Of a stretch of 64,000 bases of DNA, positions 1 to 8,903 are shown piece after piece. The DNA lies in NCBI GenBank assembly GCA_966212235.1, contig CBIHPP010000005.1, forward strand, positions 434,001-498,000, written 5' to 3'. The position numbers and the translations under genes were made by a program. Numbering within the stretch: the stretch's first letter is position 1; the number at the start of each line of letters is the position of its first letter. A model generated the notes under the pieces. That model made no database searches, was not told where the DNA came from, and worked only from the letters and a program-made list of their open reading frames with translations. This DNA is from Niastella sp966212235. GTDB lineage: Bacteria > Bacteroidota > Bacteroidia > Chitinophagales > Chitinophagaceae.

Positions 1-1654
1 TAATTATAGTAGAATTTCTATTGGCTATTTCATCAACCCCCGACTTGTAGTTCCGAATAAGGGCCGAAGCTTCCAGGAACAGGTTTTCCTTTACTTCATA
101 TGACACCAGCAATTGAGCATTTATTCCGGTTGCACGTGGGCCGCTGGGCAGCGAATAACCATAATCACCTGCCGGCCGGGTGGTATTTACTCTGAATACG
201 TCTGTACCAAAATTACTATTGGCAGTATCAGTTCCCTGTTTCCATACGATCAAACGGGCCGAGGTTGTCCATTTAGGATGAGGTTGATACTTTATGATCC
301 CAATGGCTTCTATAAAATTAGCCCCCAATGGATGTGCCAAGGGTTGGTTATAATGTGTATAGTTTGCTATGCTATCGGTATGGGAATAAGTAAAAGGCCG
401 TACCATATTGATCTCACCCTGCAGGTCAAGATTTTTTACACTAAAGGCATTGATATATTTACCGCCCATTTGTAACCCGAACTTATTCGCCCACCAGCCA
501 TTACCGCTACGTACTTCTTTCAGCACGAACTCATCAAACATCACCTGACCATATAATTGCAGGCGTTTCGCTACGTTAGCTTTTACATCAATCCCAACAA
601 AGGCATTATCGGCGCTACCGTTTTGCTGTTCGGCCAAACGCAGGAAGATCACAGGGTTCAGGTAGGTGAAATCAAAATCATTCTTACGGCCAAATACCAC
701 TGCTTCAAAAAGACCAACATTTAACCAGGGTGTAACGTCCATACTTAAATGGTGCATGGAGGTATACTTTTTATCGAGCAGCTTATTCCCGGCATTAATG
801 TCAATAGTTTGTGGTGTCAACTCGGTAAACAGGTTCAGGTAGTTGAACTTCCATATGCGGGTATTGATCTTTAAAAACAGGTAGCTATTGCTATAATCGC
901 TCAGGAACAAACTGCGGTATCCGTTACCAATAAAATTCTTATCATAGCCAAATTGAAAATCCAGGTATTTGACGGCGGTGAAATTGATAGAACCGCGGGC
1001 ATCGATATAGTCAGTAGCAGTCTTCTTAAACGCTTTATAAAAACCGTTGCCAGGTACTGCATTAAACTGAATTATTCTATCCTGTACAAAAAGCGGTCCC
1101 CGCTCCTGGTTGTCGGTTATATATGCTGAAAAACCGATCTTTTTTGAAATAAGCCCGCGTACGGCAACTCCTTTGGTATTTAAAAATACCCGTTCATCTG
1201 TGTTATTGCTTTCAAAGGATAGTTGTTGCTGAAATACCGGGTTAACAACGAAGAAAAAATCCTTTACATTCACTTCCAGCAAATTGGCCTTTGTTTTATA
1301 AAAAGTATTCCATAGACTTTTCTTACTATAAAAATCGCTGGTATCGCTACCGGTCACCCATTCCGAATTATTCATTAGTAAACTATGCAAATTATATTCA
1401 TCCACCTTCGACAATAAATTGCCGGTAGCTTTTTGTATGGAATCGGCCTGTTCTGCAACGCGTACGGTTATTTTACGGCTAAGCGGTTTTGCGGTCGCCA
1501 GGTTCAAATCATGATTTCTTTGCAGCAATATTTCAAGGCGGTTCAGAAAGGCCTGGTGTTTGGTACCTTGTGGCAAATAGGTCGACTGTGCAAACAATGT
1601 AAACGGAAATAATAAAAACAATAAAGGGACAATAGTTTTTATAATATATTGCAT
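1..1654 (-). CDS. RemB/Wzi-like outer-membrane beta-barrel protein (3' end outside window)
   Basis: An open frame without stops runs on the minus strand from an ATG at 1654 to the window edge (about 551 codons). The first 23 or so residues form a signal peptide (MQYIIKTIVPLLFLLFPFTL, then FAQ). The rest alternates short amphipathic strands with aromatic girdles, and includes the motifs NGWWANKFGLQMG and HPLGANFIE. That is the pattern of the gliding-motility RemB / capsule-assembly Wzi-like barrels of Bacteroidota. It is probably an outer-membrane protein exposed at the surface. The gene is divergent from the dihydroorotase gene with only 33 bp between the start codons. The family assignment rests on pattern recognition, and the C-terminus is not visible. 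Confidence 0.6.
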   Translation of the reverse strand, partial: MQYIIKTIVPLLFLLFPFTLFAQSTYLPQGTKHQAFLNRLEILLQRNHDLNLATAKPLSRKITVRVAEQADSIQKATGNLLSKVDEYNLHSLLMNNSEWVTGSDTSDFYSKKSLWNTFYKTKANLLEVNVKDFFFVVNPVFQQQLSFESNNTDERVFLNTKGVAVRGLISKKIGFSAYITDNQERGPLFVQDRIIQFNAVPGNGFYKAFKKTATDYIDARGSINFTAVKYLDFQFGYDKNFIGNGYRSLFLSDYSNSYLFLKINTRIWKFNYLNLFTELTPQTIDINAGNKLLDKKYTSMHHLSMDVTPWLNVGLFEAVVFGRKNDFDFTYLNPVIFLRLAEQQNGSADNAFVGIDVKANVAKRLQLYGQVMFDEFVLKEVRSGNGWWANKFGLQMGGKYINAFSVKNLDLQGEINMVRPFTYSHTDSIANYTHYNQPLAHPLGANFIEAIGIIKYQPHPKWTTSARLIVWKQGTDTANSNFGTDVFRVNTTRPAGDYGYSLPSGPRATGINAQLLVSYEVKENLFLEASALIRNYKSGVDEIANRNSTII

Positions 1655-1687
1655 GGCCAGTAATTAAAAATATTATTTTTTCAAGAT

Positions 1688-3076
1688 ATGCAAAATTACC
1701 TGATAAAAAATATAATGGTCGTGAACGAAGGGGTTACGGCCGTACAGGACGTACTTATTAAAAACGGCCGCATTGAAAAGATAGGTCGTAGCATTCAACC
1801 AGATATATTAGTTAATGAAATAAACGGCGAGGGTCTGCATTTATTACCCGGCGCTATTGACGACCAGGTTCATTTTCGGGAACCCGGTCTTACACACAAA
1901 GCTACTATTTATACCGAATCGAAAGCGGCTGTAGCCGGTGGCGTTACCTCGTTTATGGAAATGCCCAATACCATGCCACCGGTATTTACACATGACCTGC
2001 TGGAACAAAAATATGCCATCGCGGCCAACAGTTCATTGGCAAATTACTCGTTTTATATGGGTACATCCAATGAGAATGCGGATGAAGCCCTGAAAACAAA
2101 TAAACGTAAAAAAGATATTTGCGGCATCAAGATATTCATGGGTTCTTCAACCGGCGGCTTGCTGGTTGATAATTATCTAACGCTCGATAAAATATTCCAG
2201 GAAAGCGAAGTACTTATAGCCACCCATTGTGAAGATGAAAAGATCATTAAAGCCAATTTTGAAAGATTAAAAAAAGAAAAAGGGGTACTGGAACCCGCCG
2301 ACCATCCACGGATACGCGATGAACATGGCTGCTTTGAAAGCTCGCTGGCAGCCATTCAATTTGCCCAGAAATACAACACCCGGCTGCACATACTGCACAT
2401 CAGCACAGAAAAAGAATTGGCGTTATTCTCCAACATGAAATCGCTGGAACAAAAAAACATTACGGCTGAAGTGTGTGTGCATCACCTGCATTTTACCAGC
2501 AACGATTATGAACAGCTCGGTAATCTTATAAAATGTAATCCTGCTATAAAAGCGCCCCATAACCGCGAGGCCCTGTGGCAGGCGCTGCTCGATGACAGAC
2601 TGGATGTAATTGCCACGGACCATGCGCCGCATACGTTGGAAGAAAAAGGTGTTATAAGAAATGAGGCTGGTCTTCTTACCCTCCCTGCTATGGGGGAAGG
2701 GAGTTATGAAAAATCCCACGCAGGATTACCCCTGGTACAACACAGCCTGCTGCTCATGCTGCATTATGTAAAAGAAGGCCGCATCTCACTGGAAAAAGTG
2801 GTAGAAAAAATGAGCCATGCCGTAGCCACGTGTTACCAGGTTGCCGACAGAGGTTATATCAGGGAAGGATACAAGGCAGATATGGTTATTGTTAATATGA
2901 ATGGAGCCACTACTGCTACAAAAGAAAATATTTTATATAAATGCGGCTGGAGCCCGCTGGAGCAATTTACTTTTCCCGCGGCTATTACTCACACATTTAT
3001 AAATGGTAATCTGGTTTATGGAAATGGACAGTGGAATGAATCTTATAAGGGAGAACGATTGTCATTTAATCGGTAA
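1688..3076 (+). CDS. pyrC: dihydroorotase (amidohydrolase family)
   Basis: A cytosolic zinc amidohydrolase that cyclises N-carbamoyl-aspartate to dihydroorotate in pyrimidine synthesis. At 462 aa it has the full family length. Visible motifs are DDQVHFREPG (residues 58-67), GIKIFMGSSTGG with the metal-bridging lysine at K148, ATHCED with H180, LHILHIS with H234/H237, and ATDHAPHT with D311. The first histidine of the usual HxH metal motif is replaced by Gln (Q60-V-H62). I recall this substitution in Bacteroidota homologues, so I do not read it as inactivation. It lies 27 bp upstream of the MutS-like gene on the same strand, so the two may be co-transcribed. Another cyclic amidohydrolase is possible but less likely. 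Confidence 0.85.
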   Translation: MQNYLIKNIMVVNEGVTAVQDVLIKNGRIEKIGRSIQPDILVNEINGEGLHLLPGAIDDQVHFREPGLTHKATIYTESKAAVAGGVTSFMEMPNTMPPVFTHDLLEQKYAIAANSSLANYSFYMGTSNENADEALKTNKRKKDICGIKIFMGSSTGGLLVDNYLTLDKIFQESEVLIATHCEDEKIIKANFERLKKEKGVLEPADHPRIRDEHGCFESSLAAIQFAQKYNTRLHILHISTEKELALFSNMKSLEQKNITAEVCVHHLHFTSNDYEQLGNLIKCNPAIKAPHNREALWQALLDDRLDVIATDHAPHTLEEKGVIRNEAGLLTLPAMGEGSYEKSHAGLPLVQHSLLLMLHYVKEGRISLEKVVEKMSHAVATCYQVADRGYIREGYKADMVIVNMNGATTATKENILYKCGWSPLEQFTFPAAITHTFINGNLVYGNGQWNESYKGERLSFNR

Positions 3077-3103
3077 CTTACGAAAACAATAGAAGAGGCA
3101 TTC

Positions 3104-4417
3104 ATGGAACTAGACAATACCACCTATAACGACCTGTCAGTTTTTCAGCATGAGGAAGAATTTTCTATTTTTCACCGGCTTTGCTTTACCCGTACTTCAC
3201 AGGGCCGGGACTGGTTATTAAAGTATTTCAGTAATCCTTTCAGCGATCTGCGGCCTATACAGGATACCCAGCAGATAATCAAATCGATACTCGCCAATAT
3301 TGATCAATGGCCTAACGAAATCAGCAATGGAACATTGATGGTTATCGAAAAGTTCTACGATAGCAATGTAGCGGCCATACCCGATGCGAATATTGTTCAG
3401 GCGTTTACCTATAAAATTTTCAATGCGCCCGACTTCTCCCTGGTACGTTATTCCATTTCGCATTTTTCAGATTTTTTAAAGGGCATGCATCAGTTGGTGC
3501 AGTTGCTGGATAACGACCAGGCGCCTTTAATGATACGTACTTTTCTTCGCCGAGCAGCCGACCTTATTAATAAACCGGTGCTGATTGAACTGAGGCAACA
3601 TGAACGTGGCAACGTATTCAGCCTGAAAGATACCTTGCATTATGGCCGTTTCATCCGGGATCGATTCAAAACACCCGTGTTGGAGCTTATTGGTATATAC
3701 GGCCGGCTCGATGCCTGGTATTCCATGGCCGTAGCCGTGAAAAAACTGGGACTTGCATTCCCTGAGTTCATCGATCAGGAACAACCAATTATTGATGCCC
3801 GCCAATTATATCACATTCTGTTGCCTACCCCTACCCCGTATGATGTACGTTTAAGCCACGATAATAATTTCCTGTTTTTAACCGGGGCCAACATGGCCGG
3901 CAAAAGCACTTTCATTAAAGCCGTTGGCAGCACCGTATTCCTGGCCCATTTAGGGATGGGCGTACCGGCCCAGGCTATGCGATTAACCCTTTTTGACGGG
4001 CTATTGAGTAATATTAATGTTGTGGATAATATAATAAAGGGAGAAAGCTATTTTTTCAATGAAGTGCAGCGGATAAAAAATACCATCACAAAAATTAACG
4101 ATGGGCGCAAGTGGCTGGTGCTAATTGATGAATTGTTTAAAGGCACCAATGTACAGGATGCTATGAAATGCTCCTCGGTAGTTATTAAAGGTTTGATAAA
4201 AATAGAAAGCTCCCTATTCATATTATCAACCCACCTGTATGAGATCGGTGAGGAGTTGAAACAATATCCCAATATTTCATTCCGCTATTTTGAAACGACG
4301 GTCAAAGACGATCAACTCGAATTCAGCTACCAGTTGCGCGAAGGGGTCAGCAACGATCGCCTCGGCTACCTGATCCTGAAACGGGAAAAGGTAGTGGATA
4401 TGCTGGAGAAGTTGTAA
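3104..4417 (+). CDS. MutS-family ATPase lacking the mismatch-recognition domain
   Basis: A 437-aa protein with the helical lever/core region followed by the MutS ATPase domain. The Walker A motif is TGANMAGKST (about 260-269), the ABC-type signature region contains SYFFNEVQRI, and Walker B is VLIDELFKG (about 339-347). Canonical MutS is over 800 aa and begins with a mismatch-binding domain carrying an FxE motif. Neither is present, so this is one of the short Bacteroidota MutS paralogues rather than the mismatch-repair protein itself. Its substrate is unknown; a role in DNA structure processing is inferred from the family. It follows the dihydroorotase gene closely. Confidence 0.8.
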   Translation: MELDNTTYNDLSVFQHEEEFSIFHRLCFTRTSQGRDWLLKYFSNPFSDLRPIQDTQQIIKSILANIDQWPNEISNGTLMVIEKFYDSNVAAIPDANIVQAFTYKIFNAPDFSLVRYSISHFSDFLKGMHQLVQLLDNDQAPLMIRTFLRRAADLINKPVLIELRQHERGNVFSLKDTLHYGRFIRDRFKTPVLELIGIYGRLDAWYSMAVAVKKLGLAFPEFIDQEQPIIDARQLYHILLPTPTPYDVRLSHDNNFLFLTGANMAGKSTFIKAVGSTVFLAHLGMGVPAQAMRLTLFDGLLSNINVVDNIIKGESYFFNEVQRIKNTITKINDGRKWLVLIDELFKGTNVQDAMKCSSVVIKGLIKIESSLFILSTHLYEIGEELKQYPNISFRYFETTVKDDQLEFSYQLREGVSNDRLGYLILKREKVVDMLEKL

Positions 4418-4495
4418 CGAATCGCCAGCGGCTCAACCATGTGAGCACCGTAATACCAGAGAATACAATATCTTCATAACAGCAAACCAGCCTGC

Positions 4496-6088
4496 ATGAA
4501 AAAGATATTGCTGTTCGTAGTTACTGTTCATTGGGCCGCCATGATAACCGCCCAAAAACCCGGCGCCCTCATCGATGTACAAAATTATGAGTTCTCCATA
4601 CATCTTACCGATTCAAACGATGTAATAAAAGGGAAAGCGGCAATCGATGTATTGTTTATAAAAGATACCAAAACCATTACGCTCGACCTTATTTCAAAAA
4701 GCAATTCCTCTAAGGGAATGACCGTATTGCAGGTCACAGATAACAGAAAGCCGCTGGTTTACACGCATACCAACGACCTGCTTACCATTGAATTTGACAC
4801 CAGTATTAATCGAGGCGAGCATAAAAACATAGAAATTATTTACGAAGGTATTCCTGCTGATGGATTGATCTTTTCCAAAAACAAATATGGCCACCGGGTT
4901 TTCTTTGCCGACAACTGGCCAAACCGGGGGCGCAACTGGTTACCCTGTGTTGACCATCCGGCCGATAAAGCATCGCTTGATTTTATAGTAACCGCACCGG
5001 CCCATTACCAGGTAATTTCAAACGGTATTAAAATCGAAGATTCAACCATAAACAACCAGCAGCGCCGCACCCATTATACGGAAACCACCCCGCTCAGCAC
5101 TAAAATAATGGTCATTGGCGTGGCAAATTTTGCCATACAGGAAGCTGGGACGGTAAATGGAATTCCGGTATCGAGCTGGGTATACCCTGAAGATAAAGAA
5201 AAGGGCTTTTACGACTATGCCCTCGCCGTTGACATTCTCCCTTATTTCATAAAAAATGTTGGTCCGTATGCCTTTAAAAAACTGGCCAATGTTGAATCAA
5301 CGACCATATTTGGCGGCATGGAAAACGCCAGCGCCATTTTTTATTCCGATGAATCTTCTATCACCGGTAAACGCAAAAGCGAATCGTTACTGGCCCATGA
5401 AATAGCCCATCAGTGGTTCGGCGATATGGCTACCGAAGCCGACTGGAGCCACCTGTGGTTAAGTGAGGGCTTTGCCACCTATATGACCATTTTATATTTC
5501 GAACATAAATATGGCATCGATACTGCCAGGCAAATGCTTTTAAAGAACAGGCAAATTGTCATTGAATTTGCCAAAAAGAAAATGCGACCGGTAGTTGACT
5601 CATCCGTTACCAATTATATGGAACTGTTGAATGCCAACTCCTACCAAAAAGGAGGCTGGGTGTTACATATGTTACGCCGCCAGTTGGGCGATTCCATTTT
5701 CTGGAAAGGTATTCAAACCTATTACAATCGCTATGCCGGCAAAAATGCAGTAACGAATGACCTTTGTAAAGTAATGGAAGAAATTTCAGGCCAGGACCTG
5801 AAAAAGTTTTTTCAACAATGGCTGTTTACAGCAGGCCACCCCAAACTGGAAATAACCTGGAAATATAATCCCGCTAAAAAAGCGGTAGATATAACTGTTA
5901 TACAACAACAGGAAACATCATTTAAATTCCCGATTGAATTACAGATTGACGGAAATTATATAACAGGTATTACAGTCACAGGCCGGGAAACCCGTTTTTC
6001 TCTTACCGATATGGATAAACCTTCCTTGTTTACGTTTGATCCCAAAGTTAATCTGCTGTTTGAAGGAAGCGTAAAAGAAGTGCATTAA
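4496..6088 (+). CDS. secreted M1-family zinc aminopeptidase
   Basis: A 530-aa protein with a short N-terminal signal sequence (MKKILLFVVTVHWAAMITAQ). It has the M1 exopeptidase motif GGMENASA near residue 274 and the zinc motif HEIAHQWFGD from residue 301, followed by LSEGFATY, whose Glu is the third zinc ligand in the HExxH-18-E spacing. It probably trims N-terminal residues from peptides in the periplasm or outside the cell. The length is typical of Bacteroidota M1 peptidases that lack the large ERAP-like C-terminal domain. Nothing indicates decay. Confidence 0.88.
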   Translation: MKKILLFVVTVHWAAMITAQKPGALIDVQNYEFSIHLTDSNDVIKGKAAIDVLFIKDTKTITLDLISKSNSSKGMTVLQVTDNRKPLVYTHTNDLLTIEFDTSINRGEHKNIEIIYEGIPADGLIFSKNKYGHRVFFADNWPNRGRNWLPCVDHPADKASLDFIVTAPAHYQVISNGIKIEDSTINNQQRRTHYTETTPLSTKIMVIGVANFAIQEAGTVNGIPVSSWVYPEDKEKGFYDYALAVDILPYFIKNVGPYAFKKLANVESTTIFGGMENASAIFYSDESSITGKRKSESLLAHEIAHQWFGDMATEADWSHLWLSEGFATYMTILYFEHKYGIDTARQMLLKNRQIVIEFAKKKMRPVVDSSVTNYMELLNANSYQKGGWVLHMLRRQLGDSIFWKGIQTYYNRYAGKNAVTNDLCKVMEEISGQDLKKFFQQWLFTAGHPKLEITWKYNPAKKAVDITVIQQQETSFKFPIELQIDGNYITGITVTGRETRFSLTDMDKPSLFTFDPKVNLLFEGSVKEVH

Positions 6089-6170
6089 CCGTCTACTTCA
6101 GGGTAATACATACGCATTTCCTGTACGAAAAGGTATCTTTTCAGCAGCCAGTCAGATAATTATTTTTCAT

Positions 6171-6180
6171 TATCTTTCCA
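6171..6180 (+). promoter_or_regulatory. possible Bacteroidota-type -7 box for comM
   Basis: The sequence TTATCTTTCC lies about 40 bp before the comM start and resembles the TAnnTTTG -7 element of Bacteroidota sigma-A promoters, with the final G replaced by C. No strong -33 element is evident, so this is a weak call. Confidence 0.3.
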
Positions 6181-6217
6181 TACCGCGTATGCGCGGGGAT
6201 AACCATAAACTTTATGC

Positions 6218-7279
6218 ATGCTTGTCAAAACGTATGGAAGTGCCGTATATGGAGTGGAAGCCATTACCATAACGGTAGAGGTAAATGTAATGCCGGGCAA
6301 CGTTCACTATTATATTGTAGGGTTGCCTGATAATGCCGTGAAAGAAAGTTTACAACGGGTAGAAAGCGCCATAAAGACCATCGGCTACCAGATGCCGCGC
6401 ACCAAACTGGTCATCAATTTAGCGCCTGCTGATATCAAGAAAAGCGGTTCTTCCTTTGACCTGGCCATTGCTATTGGCATTATTGCAGCAAATAATCAGT
6501 TAAACGATCCGGACAGGTTAAAGGATTATATGATCATGGGTGAACTTAACCTGGATGGAACGATTCATCCCATAAAAGGGGCATTGCCTATAGCCATTAC
6601 TGCCCGTAAAGAAGGCTTTAAAGGATTGATCGTTCCCAAACAAAATTGCCGCGAGGCAGGCATGGTAAATACGTTACCGGTATATGGCATTGAACACCTT
6701 ACCGATCTCATTCATTTTATGAATGACCCTCAGAGTTTACAACCGGTAGTCATTAATACCCGTGATGAGTTTTTTCAGGCCCAGGAAGAATTTGAGTTTG
6801 ATTTCAGTGAAGTGAAAGGACAGGAAAATATTAAACGGGCGCTGGAGATTGCAGCAGCCGGCGGCCATAATGCCATCCTCATTGGTCCGCCTGGCGCCGG
6901 TAAAACCATGCTGGCTAAACGATTGCCAACGATTCTGCCCCCTTTGACTTTGAAGGAAGCGCTTGAAACCACCAAGATACATTCTGTAGCAGGCAAACTG
7001 CCGGCTCATGCCACGCTGATTGCCAGGCGACCCTTTCGCTCGCCCCATCATACCATCAGTGATGTAGCGCTGGTAGGTGGGGGTGGTATACCCCAGCCCG
7101 GCGAAATTTCTTTGGCACATAACGGTGTTCTGTTCCTTGATGAATTACCCGAATTCAAACGCAGTGTACTGGAAGTAATGCGGCAACCCATGGAAGAACG
7201 GCGGGTAACCATAAGCCGGGCCAAAGTGGCCATTGATTTTCCCGCCAGTTTCATGTTGATCTCATCTATGAATCCATGA
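6218..7279 (+). pseudogene. comM: comM/YifB Mg-chelatase-like ATPase, 5' part, interrupted by the mobile element
   Basis: The first 353 codons of a ComM/YifB-family AAA+ protein. ComM is a hexameric helicase that promotes branch migration when incoming DNA is integrated during natural transformation. The N-terminal chelatase-like domain is complete, and Walker A is present as IGPPGAGKTML, followed by GEISLAHNGVLFLDELPEF. The frame ends at SSMNP with a TGA made by the junction at 7276-7279. The missing part resumes in frame at 48402 (CPCGFYNHP), and together they give 514 residues, the normal family length. In the integrated state the product lacks the zinc-binding and C-terminal domains and should not function. 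Confidence 0.95.
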
Positions 7280-7295
7280 AGTTGCGTTGCTTATT
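7262..7295. other. attL (left junction, comM/element)
   Basis: The host half ends CTATGAATCC and the element half begins AAGTTGCGTTGC after the shared ATG at 7276-7278. The element half carries TGCGTTGC (7283-7290), which is the inverted copy of GCAACGCA at the right end (48390-48397). The TAG that ends the recombinase (7266-7268 on the minus strand) lies in the host half. Confidence 0.88.
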
Positions 7296-8771
7296 TCCAG
7301 CTTTTGAATTTGAAGAAGATAATGGGTGGTGGGTGGGTAGTTTGGCTAATGCAATGGTTAGTTCGTGTTTGTCTATAACTATCTGATCTGTAATCAGTTC
7401 CACGATAGTTCGCTTTTGCTCAAAAGCTAATACATTCCACCTAGTAAACAAATCCTTTGCCTCCCGGATCACAACATCAGCCGACGCCAATTGAACTTTC
7501 AGCACATCAATATCACTCTCAAGCTCAAGAAGGGTCTCTTTGAGGTTTCCGTATCGGTTTCTAATTGGTTGGTAATGCAGGGTAAAATCATCTGATGATA
7601 ATTCTTTTTGAGTCCGCATTTTGACTAACTCATTCATTTGTTCTTCCAATTTTTCAGTTTCAATTTTAGAGATTTCAAAAAGAGAGATTTTTTCATCAAG
7701 AAATGTTTGAGCCTCAATTTGGCTTTTTGAAATGTCTTCGTCAGAAAACAGAAAAATTTTAAGGTGGGCGTGATAAATTTCGTCAAGCTCAGCTACACCA
7801 ATCCGATGGTTACAACTTCTGCAGGCAAAATAGGGTGTCCTCGTTTCATGGAAGACATACATCTTCTTGCCACAGGTGCATTCGACAAAACCCGTCATTA
7901 GATAATTAGTCAGCGGCCCAAGCTTACGCCGTTTCTTTTGCTGGGCATTCAGGTAGTCATTCGCTTCAGTCCAGACATCTTCTGACACAATTGGGGGACA
8001 AGGCACTAAAATCCAATCACTTGTTTGTTTATAATCCCAATGCTTTTTCTTACCCCTGCTTTTTGTATAGTTCGATCGCCGTGTCCCTTTTGCCGACGGA
8101 TCTCTGATGAGCCGGTCAATAGTGGTGTCAGTAAACAGTCCGCCATTCCTGGTTCGGTATCCTAACTTATTCAGTTGTGCCGCAGTAGCTTTTTTCCGTT
8201 TGCAGTTATTAAATATCTCATACATCAATTTTCTGACGGGAGCCTCTTTTTCATCGAGTACCAATTTGTTGCTTTCCCATCTGTAACCGAATGCAGCTGC
8301 CCCGCCGGTTGATTTACCCAACTTAGCCCTGATCGGTACACTTGCGGCAACCCTGGAAGCTATTTCCTCCCGCTCCCATTGGCCCATGGCAGCCCAGAAG
8401 GTATAAAACAAACGTCCTGAAGGAGTACTGGTGTCTAATGATTCCTCCAAAGAAATCAAATCGGCATTATGTTCTCGAAAATATTCCGCCAGGTCTAATA
8501 ATTCCCTGGTGTTCCTTGCAACGCGGGCAAGTTTTGAGAAAATAAGGCCGGTTATGACGCCTTTTTTGATGTCGGATAGCATCTGTTTCCACTCAGGAAT
8601 TTCCGCGAGAGTTTTGCCACTGACGTCTTCAAGTTGGTACACTTTCCGTATTTCCCAACCTTCTTTTGCCTGCACGTAGTATTCGGCACGTTTGAGGTGA
8701 TGCTGTGGGGAATCTCCTTGCATATCCGTGGATACTCTGACCCAGATACCGACAGATTTTTTAACCTCCAT
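7266..8771 (-). CDS. large serine recombinase, probable integrase of the element (truncated form)
   Basis: A serine integrase that cuts attP and attB and rejoins them through a covalent Ser-DNA intermediate. The catalytic domain contains WVRVSTDMQGDS (Ser nucleophile) and FSKLARVARN. It is followed by the recombinase domain with AAFGYRWE, a zinc ribbon (CTCGKK ... CRSCNH) and a C-terminal coiled-coil stretch. I place the start at ATG 8771 (MEVKK), which follows an A-rich leader; an in-frame ATG at 8801 would add ten residues. The last three codons (M-D-S) and the stop come from the antisense strand of comM. In the circular element the frame would run on past F508 (numbered from 8801) into the double-XRE frame at 48402-47962. 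It is the last gene of the leftward operon. Confidence 0.92.
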   Translation of the reverse strand: MEVKKSVGIWVRVSTDMQGDSPQHHLKRAEYYVQAKEGWEIRKVYQLEDVSGKTLAEIPEWKQMLSDIKKGVITGLIFSKLARVARNTRELLDLAEYFREHNADLISLEESLDTSTPSGRLFYTFWAAMGQWEREEIASRVAASVPIRAKLGKSTGGAAAFGYRWESNKLVLDEKEAPVRKLMYEIFNNCKRKKATAAQLNKLGYRTRNGGLFTDTTIDRLIRDPSAKGTRRSNYTKSRGKKKHWDYKQTSDWILVPCPPIVSEDVWTEANDYLNAQQKKRRKLGPLTNYLMTGFVECTCGKKMYVFHETRTPYFACRSCNHRIGVAELDEIYHAHLKIFLFSDEDISKSQIEAQTFLDEKISLFEISKIETEKLEEQMNELVKMRTQKELSSDDFTLHYQPIRNRYGNLKETLLELESDIDVLKVQLASADVVIREAKDLFTRWNVLAFEQKRTIVELITDQIVIDKHELTIALAKLPTHHPLSSSNSKAGNKQRNFMDS

Positions 8772-8903
8772 ATGTTTTTGTTTTAGTGTAAGAAATGGCA
8801 AAGCGGAGTAGCGGCTTTGCAGTTTTAAATGTGCTTTTGTATAAAGTATTCCAGGCTGTGATGAGGATTATAAGACAGGGGATTATGCCTAAAAAGACAC
8901 ATT

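Noticed and set aside
113..475. 120-codon plus-strand frame
   Set aside because: It lies antisense within the open frame of the RemB-like barrel, which has a signal peptide and family motifs.
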